Shown: positions 5,258 through 9,054 of the stretch, piece after piece
How positions within the stretch are numbered: the stretch's first letter is position 1
Layout: every line of letters starts with the position of its first letter
DNA from: Phycisphaerales bacterium
GTDB taxonomy: Bacteria; Planctomycetota; Phycisphaerae; Phycisphaerales; UBA1924
NCBI GenBank assembly: GCA_030680655.1
Contig: JAUXUZ010000331.1
Coordinates: 1 to 9,054, forward strand
DNA: 9,054 bases
Reading direction: 5' to 3'
The notes under the pieces: generated by a model
Database searches by the model: none
Seen by the model: only the letters and a program-made list of their open reading frames with translations
What the model was told of the DNA's origin: nothing
Made by a program: the position numbers and the translations under genes

Positions 5258-6076
5258 TCAGCCGCAACCGTCAAAGAAGAGATCGATGAAGACGATAAAG
5301 TCGTTGTTGTCAAACGTGTCGTCACCGGGGGCGATGCCGCCCTGGCGGCCCAGGTCAGCGAGGGGGTTGCCGGCGAAGAAATAGTCGATGTAGACGATGA
5401 AGTCGTTGTTGTCGAGGATGTGGTCGGGCCCGGCGATGCCGCCCTGGGAGCCGACATCGGCGGCGCTGCAGGCGCGGGAGAGGCGGACGCCGTCGAGGCC
5501 GACGATTTCTGCGGGCGCGGTCGAGCCGTACTCACCGGAGATGCGCAGGGCGGTGATGTTGGTGAGGGCGGCGGAGACTTGGGTGGTGGTCGCGGCGGCG
5601 CCGGTCTTGGTGGCAACACGCCAGTTGCCGTCGGCTGCGAGGGGGATCGAGTAGCTCACCCATGTGTTCACGGGGGCGGGGACGCCGATGGCTCGGACCA
5701 GTACCGGTGCGCCGGAAGAGACGATCACGACGACGTCGTCGCTGGTCCAATCCACGACGTTGCTGCGGAGAGCGAAGTCGAGCCGGCCGCCGAGGTAGAT
5801 CGAGCGGTTCCCGGTGAACGACGGGGGCGCACTGAAAAAGTTGCAGTTGCCGTACGGGTCGGTCGCCTGCAGGTAGCCGGGCTGCCCGTCGTAGCCGGCG
5901 CCGGGCTGCCAGGTGTACGGGTTCGTCGAGAGGGTTGGCCCGTAGTTGCCGCCGCAGTTGCAGACAAACGAGGTCCACCCTTCTGCGGTTTCGTTGAAGT
6001 GTGAAACGACGTCCTGCGCCAACGTGGTGGAAGCGGCGGCAATGACGAGGGAGAGAGAAATGGATGACGGGGTCAT
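5258..6076 (-). CDS. Secreted laminin-B-like protein with dockerin
   Basis: 272 residues from ATG 6076. A signal peptide ends at TTLA-QD (residues 1-20). Residues about 22-200 resemble the laminin B (domain IV) fold, a beta-sandwich: F27...EGW34, W56, GYDGQPGYLQATD, a GGRLDF strand, D114-V-V-V, a W-V-S-Y-S-I-P-L strand, W152, LTNITALRISGEY and a closing GLDGVRLS strand. Laminin B modules occur in bacterial exported proteins but their role there is mostly unknown; adhesion or carbohydrate binding is only a guess. No catalytic motif is visible. C203-C271 is a dockerin, so the protein may be a binding or structural subunit on the same scaffold as the neighbouring protease and deiminase. The frame stays open to a GTG at 6100, but the ATG gives the clean signal peptide and fits the promoter at 6083-6110. 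No Shine-Dalgarno is seen. Confidence 0.85.
   Translation of the reverse strand: MTPSSISLSLVIAAASTTLAQDVVSHFNETAEGWTSFVCNCGGNYGPTLSTNPYTWQPGAGYDGQPGYLQATDPYGNCNFFSAPPSFTGNRSIYLGGRLDFALRSNVVDWTSDDVVVIVSSGAPVLVRAIGVPAPVNTWVSYSIPLAADGNWRVATKTGAAATTTQVSAALTNITALRISGEYGSTAPAEIVGLDGVRLSRACSAADVGSQGGIAGPDHILDNNDFIVYIDYFFAGNPLADLGRQGGIAPGDDTFDNNDFIVFIDLFFDGCG
5264..5470 (-). other. Dockerin domain of the laminin-B-like protein (two half-repeats)
   Basis: Residues C203-C271. Half-repeats are 206-234 (5375-5461) and 240-268 (5273-5359), again 29 residues each with a 5-residue linker (AGNPL). The cysteine separation is 68, one more than in the other two, because of one extra residue after the first cysteine. 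The second half has PG in place of GP/GG before the loop aspartate, and neither half has the usual loop glycine after that aspartate. Confidence 0.8.
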
Positions 6077-6082
6077 ACAGTC

Positions 6083-6110
6083 AGCATACTGCGCGGGCAC
6101 CTGCGTGCAA
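6083..6110 (-). promoter_or_regulatory. Sigma70-like promoter of the laminin-B-like gene, leaderless
   Basis: On the minus strand TTGCAC (6110-6105), a 16-base spacer, then TATGCT (6088-6083), the best -35/-10 pair in the window. Only 6 bases separate the -10 from the ATG at 6076, so transcription would begin at or within a base or two of the start codon. It lies in the 70-base gap after the hrpA stop codon, so the gene need not depend on read-through from hrpA. Confidence 0.45.
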
Positions 6111-6146
6111 GGGAATCACGCCAAAAACAAGGGTTGCAAGCGTGGC

Positions 6147-9054
6147 TCAGCCGTCAACGCGGGCCCATGCTTCGTCGATGCGTTTGGCGCTGACGGGCTG
6201 CGTGGTGCCGAGTTCCTGGGCGAAGGCGGAGATGCGGAACTCCTCGAGGAGCCAGCGGTAGTGCTCGACGGGCTGCGGCATCGATGAATCGGCGATCGAC
6301 TGCATCGCCCAGGCGGCGGCGTCGGTGGCGATGACGATGCGGGCGCGCTTCTTGCCCTGTGCCTGGGGGAGGGCGGATTTGGGTTTGGGAGGCGTCGCGG
6401 CGTGAACCCCCCCCGGACTCGCCGAGCCTCGTCCGACCCCCCCGCTGGGAGCGGGTGGGTTGGGTGCGATGCCTGACTCTTCTTCGTCGTGCTTGGCCTG
6501 CTGGTGGTGGGTGTGCACCCAGTGGGTGAAGCGCTTCCACGCGGCGGTGACCTGCGGGAGTGACTGAGCCTCTTTGGCGGTGCCGCCCTCGCGGAGTTTC
6601 TCGAGGCGCTTCCACATGCCCTCGGTGTAGCGGGGGTAGTGCTGCAGGCGGTCGAGCGGCACGCAGTGGAAGACGCCCGGCGGCAGCAGCCACGCGGCGT
6701 GCTCGCGGAGGTCGGTGATGCTGGCTTCCCATTGCTTGGGCATGCCGCTGGACATCTTCGCCGCGATCTTCTGGCGGTTGGCGAGGATGCTCATGACGAG
6801 CTTGCCGATGGTGATGGTGTTGCCGCCGAGCCGCCCCCACTGGCTTGTGAGGCGCTGCTCGAACTGGTCCTTGCTGGCGGGCTGATCTCCCAGCGTCGGC
6901 GCGAGGAAAGTCTGCTCGCAGATGAGGTCAACCAGGTCGCGTTTGAGCTCGCTGGGGTCACCGAGCGCGCCGTAGTGGCGGTACATCGCGTCGCTGTCCG
7001 GCAGCGAGCGGAGGCGGGCGAGGATCTCGTCCTTGCACTGGAGGGCGAAGAGGCGGATGAGGCCGCGGCGCGTGAGGCGCGTGGCCGACTGCGGTGAGTC
7101 GGCGAGGGTGAGGGCGACGCTGTCACCGTTGTCCTGGATGCACGGGTAGCCCACGACCGTCGAGCCCGCACGGTCGATCTCGACCGACGCGGGGAGGGGC
7201 TCGTCACCTTCCGACCAAGACCAGGCGGCGAGACCCTCTTTGCCGAATTCCTGGCGGGCGAGGTTGGAAAGCGAGCGGCGGGCACGCCCGGCGAACTTCT
7301 TCTTCAGCTCGTCGATGTCGCGCCCCTCGCCGATTGCGTTGCCCGCTTCGTCGAGGACGCGGATGTTGAGCTGGAGGTGGTCGGAGATGCCGCGCATGGG
7401 CCAGGCGTCGGGCGGGACGGCTATGCCGCGGAGTTCATCGACCGCGGCGGAAAGGGCATCGGCGAGGCGGCCGTCGTTGAAAGTGAGGTGGCTGGTGAGC
7501 TCGGCGGCGAACGCGCCGAGGCCTGTGTCTGCGCTGGCGTCGGTCTTCTGGCCGACAAACTGCGTGCGGTACTGCTTGGGGAGGCTCTTGAGCAGCGCGT
7601 GGACCTTCTCCTGCACCATGCCGGGGACGAGCCACTCGGCGGTGTGCTCGTTGAGGGCGGTGAGCGTCTCAATGGGGACGTTGAGGGTGACGCCGTCGAC
7701 GGCCTTGCCGGGGGCGAGTTGGTAGTCGAGCAGGCCGAGCGACTGGCCCAGCGGGACGTAGTCGGGGTAGAGCGTGTCGTCGGCTTCTTCGGGGATTCCT
7801 TCGGGGAGGATGGCCGCGAGGGACATGTGGAGGACTTTGGGGTCGGCACGCTGCGCATCCTTGCGCCAGCCCTCGAAGCGGTGCGTGGAGGTGACGTCGG
7901 CGGCGATGCGCGGGTCGAAGAAGTTGTGGAGGGCGTTCTTCTCGGCGATGAGGTCGTGGCGGCGGAGCTTGGCCTCGACGCGGTTGGCCTCTTCGAGGAT
8001 GCGGGTGTTGTGGGCGAACCAGCCGTCGGGCGAGTCGGGGTTGGCGTTCTCGGCGTAGGCGGGGACGTACGAGCGGTTGACAAGGGCGTCGTAGATGAAG
8101 ATGTCGCGGGCCTCGACGGGGTTGATCTTGGAGTAGTCGACGCGCCGGCGGGCGATGAGCACGAGCCCGTGGAGGGTGGCACGCTCCCACGCCATCACGC
8201 GCCCCGACTCGTCGTGGAAGTGTGGGTCGGCGTAGGAACGCTTGAGAAGGTGTGCCGCGGCCTGCTCGACCCACTCGGGCTGGACGCGTGCGAGCGTGCG
8301 CGCGTAGAGGCGTGTGGTCTGCACCAGCTCGGCGGCGACGAGCCAGCGCCCGCCCTTTTTGAAGAGGGTTGAGCCAGGGAAGATGTGCGCGAGCACCGAG
8401 CGGGCGCCCTTGTACTCGCCCAGGGTTGCGCCCGCGGCCTCGTTCTTGAGCAGGATGTTGGAGAGCAGGCCGGGGAGGAGGGCTTTGTGGATCGCGTCGT
8501 CGCCGGCGGGCTTGGTCTTGCGGTCGTTGAAGGCGAAGTCGAGCTCCTCGCACAGGCGCCGGAGCTGGTTGTGGGTTTCTTCCCACTCGCGCATGCGGTT
8601 GAAGGAGAGGAAGCGATCGTGGCACCCCTTCTTGACCTGGTTCCACGTGCCCTCGTCGCGGGCCTTGGTCCACCACTCCCAGATGCTCAAGAGCGTGATG
8701 AAGTCGGAGGTCTCGTTCTTGAACTGCGCCTGGGCCTGGTCGGCGGCCTGGGCCTTCTCCATGGGGCGGTCGCGCGGGTCCTGCACCGAGAGGGCCGCGG
8801 CGATGGGGAGGACCTCGGTGAGGCACCCTTGCTCTTCGGCGGCGATGATCATGCGTCCGATGCGCGGGTCGAGCGGGAGGCGTGAGAGGCTCTTGCCGAT
8901 CGGCGTGAGCTCGCCGGCCTCGTCGATCGCGCCCAGCTCAAGGAGCGAGTCGTAGCCGTCCTTGATCATGCGCGAGTCGGGCGGCTCGACGAAGGGGAAC
9001 TCTTCGACCGGGCCCAGGCGCAGCGACTTCATCTGCAAGATGACGCTGGCGAGG
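6147..9054 (-). CDS. hrpA: ATP-dependent RNA helicase HrpA, C-terminal part (partial)
   Basis: The frame is open to the right edge and reads LASVILQM..LRLG there, the stretch just after the helicase core of DEAH-box enzymes, so the DEAH ATPase domains lie outside. About 968 residues are visible (E. coli HrpA has about 1300). In order: the HA2 winged-helix/ratchet region (about 25-95; EPPD, LGAID, LTPIGKSLSRLPLDPRIGRM), a helical stretch with WEWW, an OB-fold region (about 200-320; PGS near 226-228) and a long HrpA-specific DUF3418 region to the end, closing with HYRWLLEEFRISAFAQELGT and PVSAKR. DEAH helicases of this type remodel RNA; bacterial HrpA has been linked to mRNA processing and to rescue of stalled ribosomes. 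The ATG at 9032 is internal, not the start. A Gly/Pro/Ser linker (about 865-883) is encoded by a structured repeat-like element. TGA at 6149-6147. Confidence 0.93.
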   Translation of the reverse strand, partial: LASVILQMKSLRLGPVEEFPFVEPPDSRMIKDGYDSLLELGAIDEAGELTPIGKSLSRLPLDPRIGRMIIAAEEQGCLTEVLPIAAALSVQDPRDRPMEKAQAADQAQAQFKNETSDFITLLSIWEWWTKARDEGTWNQVKKGCHDRFLSFNRMREWEETHNQLRRLCEELDFAFNDRKTKPAGDDAIHKALLPGLLSNILLKNEAAGATLGEYKGARSVLAHIFPGSTLFKKGGRWLVAAELVQTTRLYARTLARVQPEWVEQAAAHLLKRSYADPHFHDESGRVMAWERATLHGLVLIARRRVDYSKINPVEARDIFIYDALVNRSYVPAYAENANPDSPDGWFAHNTRILEEANRVEAKLRRHDLIAEKNALHNFFDPRIAADVTSTHRFEGWRKDAQRADPKVLHMSLAAILPEGIPEEADDTLYPDYVPLGQSLGLLDYQLAPGKAVDGVTLNVPIETLTALNEHTAEWLVPGMVQEKVHALLKSLPKQYRTQFVGQKTDASADTGLGAFAAELTSHLTFNDGRLADALSAAVDELRGIAVPPDAWPMRGISDHLQLNIRVLDEAGNAIGEGRDIDELKKKFAGRARRSLSNLARQEFGKEGLAAWSWSEGDEPLPASVEIDRAGSTVVGYPCIQDNGDSVALTLADSPQSATRLTRRGLIRLFALQCKDEILARLRSLPDSDAMYRHYGALGDPSELKRDLVDLICEQTFLAPTLGDQPASKDQFEQRLTSQWGRLGGNTITIGKLVMSILANRQKIAAKMSSGMPKQWEASITDLREHAAWLLPPGVFHCVPLDRLQHYPRYTEGMWKRLEKLREGGTAKEAQSLPQVTAAWKRFTHWVHTHHQQAKHDEEESGIAPNPPAPSGGVGRGSASPGGVHAATPPKPKSALPQAQGKKRARIVIATDAAAWAMQSIADSSMPQPVEHYRWLLEEFRISAFAQELGTTQPVSAKRIDEAWARVDG
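6405..6461. repeat. 57-bp structured repeat-like element inside hrpA
   Basis: The element starts with AACCC (6405-6409) and ends with the complementary GGGTT (6457-6461). It contains runs of eight and seven Cs (6407-6414, 6437-6443), a CGGAC/GTCCG pair (6414-6418, 6431-6435) and a strong hairpin, CCCGCT-GGG-AGCGGG (6441-6455), which extends past one mismatch to 6436-6460. Its length is exactly 19 codons, and in the hrpA frame it encodes a Gly/Pro/Ser linker between conserved parts of the C-terminal domain. It looks like an inserted intergenic-type repeat. No second copy is present in this window. Confidence 0.45.

Noticed and set aside
5245..5261. CTGAC-GGATCCT-GTCAG as a terminator of the laminin-B-like gene
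   Set aside because: The stem is only 5 bp, it overlaps the stop codon and no U-tract follows.
2988..5461. Repeated AACAACGACTTC segments as a CRISPR-like or mobile-element repeat
   Set aside because: The copies lie in frame within dockerin domains of three genes at protein-module spacing, so they are explained by the repeated domain.
7377..8826. Long open frames (331 and 385 codons) on both strands within hrpA
   Set aside because: Biased composition and no recognisable domain; the HrpA frame is continuous through the region with conserved HA2, OB-fold and C-terminal motifs.
9030..9038. TTG/ATG at the right end as the start of hrpA
   Set aside because: The frame continues upstream to the window edge with LASVI, which matches conserved DEAH-helicase sequence, so the gene extends beyond the window.

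Overview
The window looks like a chromosomal segment of a high-GC planctomycete, most likely class Phycisphaerae. The main evidence is three neighbouring secreted proteins that end in the same paired dockerin-like domain, of the kind often seen in that group (GC-type dockerins). Recognisable Shine-Dalgarno sequences are absent in front of most genes, which also fits. This placement is inference from domain content; no rRNA or other phylogenetic marker is present.

Layout, left to right. The first 45 bases are the 5' end of lepA (elongation factor 4) on the minus strand, running off the left edge. Next on the minus strand is a small gene (197-445) for an 82-residue zinc-ribbon protein with one membrane segment. 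The gap between them holds competing hairpins. A plus-strand gene (675-3188) encodes a secreted protein with an N-terminal beta-propeller-like region, calcium-binding loops, a metzincin-type zinc metalloprotease and a C-terminal dockerin. It converges on a minus-strand gene (3291-4973) for a secreted deiminase related to Porphyromonas peptidylarginine deiminase and agmatine deiminase, with an Ig-like domain and a dockerin. A 284-base gap with palindromes separates this from a third dockerin gene (5258-6076, minus), a laminin-B-like secreted protein. The rest (6147-9054, minus) is the C-terminal two thirds or so of the DEAH-box RNA helicase HrpA, whose N-terminal part lies beyond the right edge.

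How it fits together. The outer genes (lepA, hrpA) are translation-related housekeeping genes. Between them sits a small set of exported proteins with different business ends (protease, deiminase, possible carbohydrate- or matrix-binding module) but one interchangeable C-terminal tag. The tag suggests attachment to a shared cohesin-like partner or surface scaffold, which is not encoded here. The protease-plus-deiminase pairing recalls the gingipain/PPAD pairing of Porphyromonas, although the deiminase seems to lack the arginine pair that PPAD uses to read peptide C-termini.

The most unusual signals are the dockerin itself (six half-repeats, each with an expanded calcium loop, the whole bracketed by two cysteines), -10-like boxes so close to two start codons that leaderless mRNAs are likely, and a 57-base structured repeat-like element inserted in frame into the hrpA coding region.
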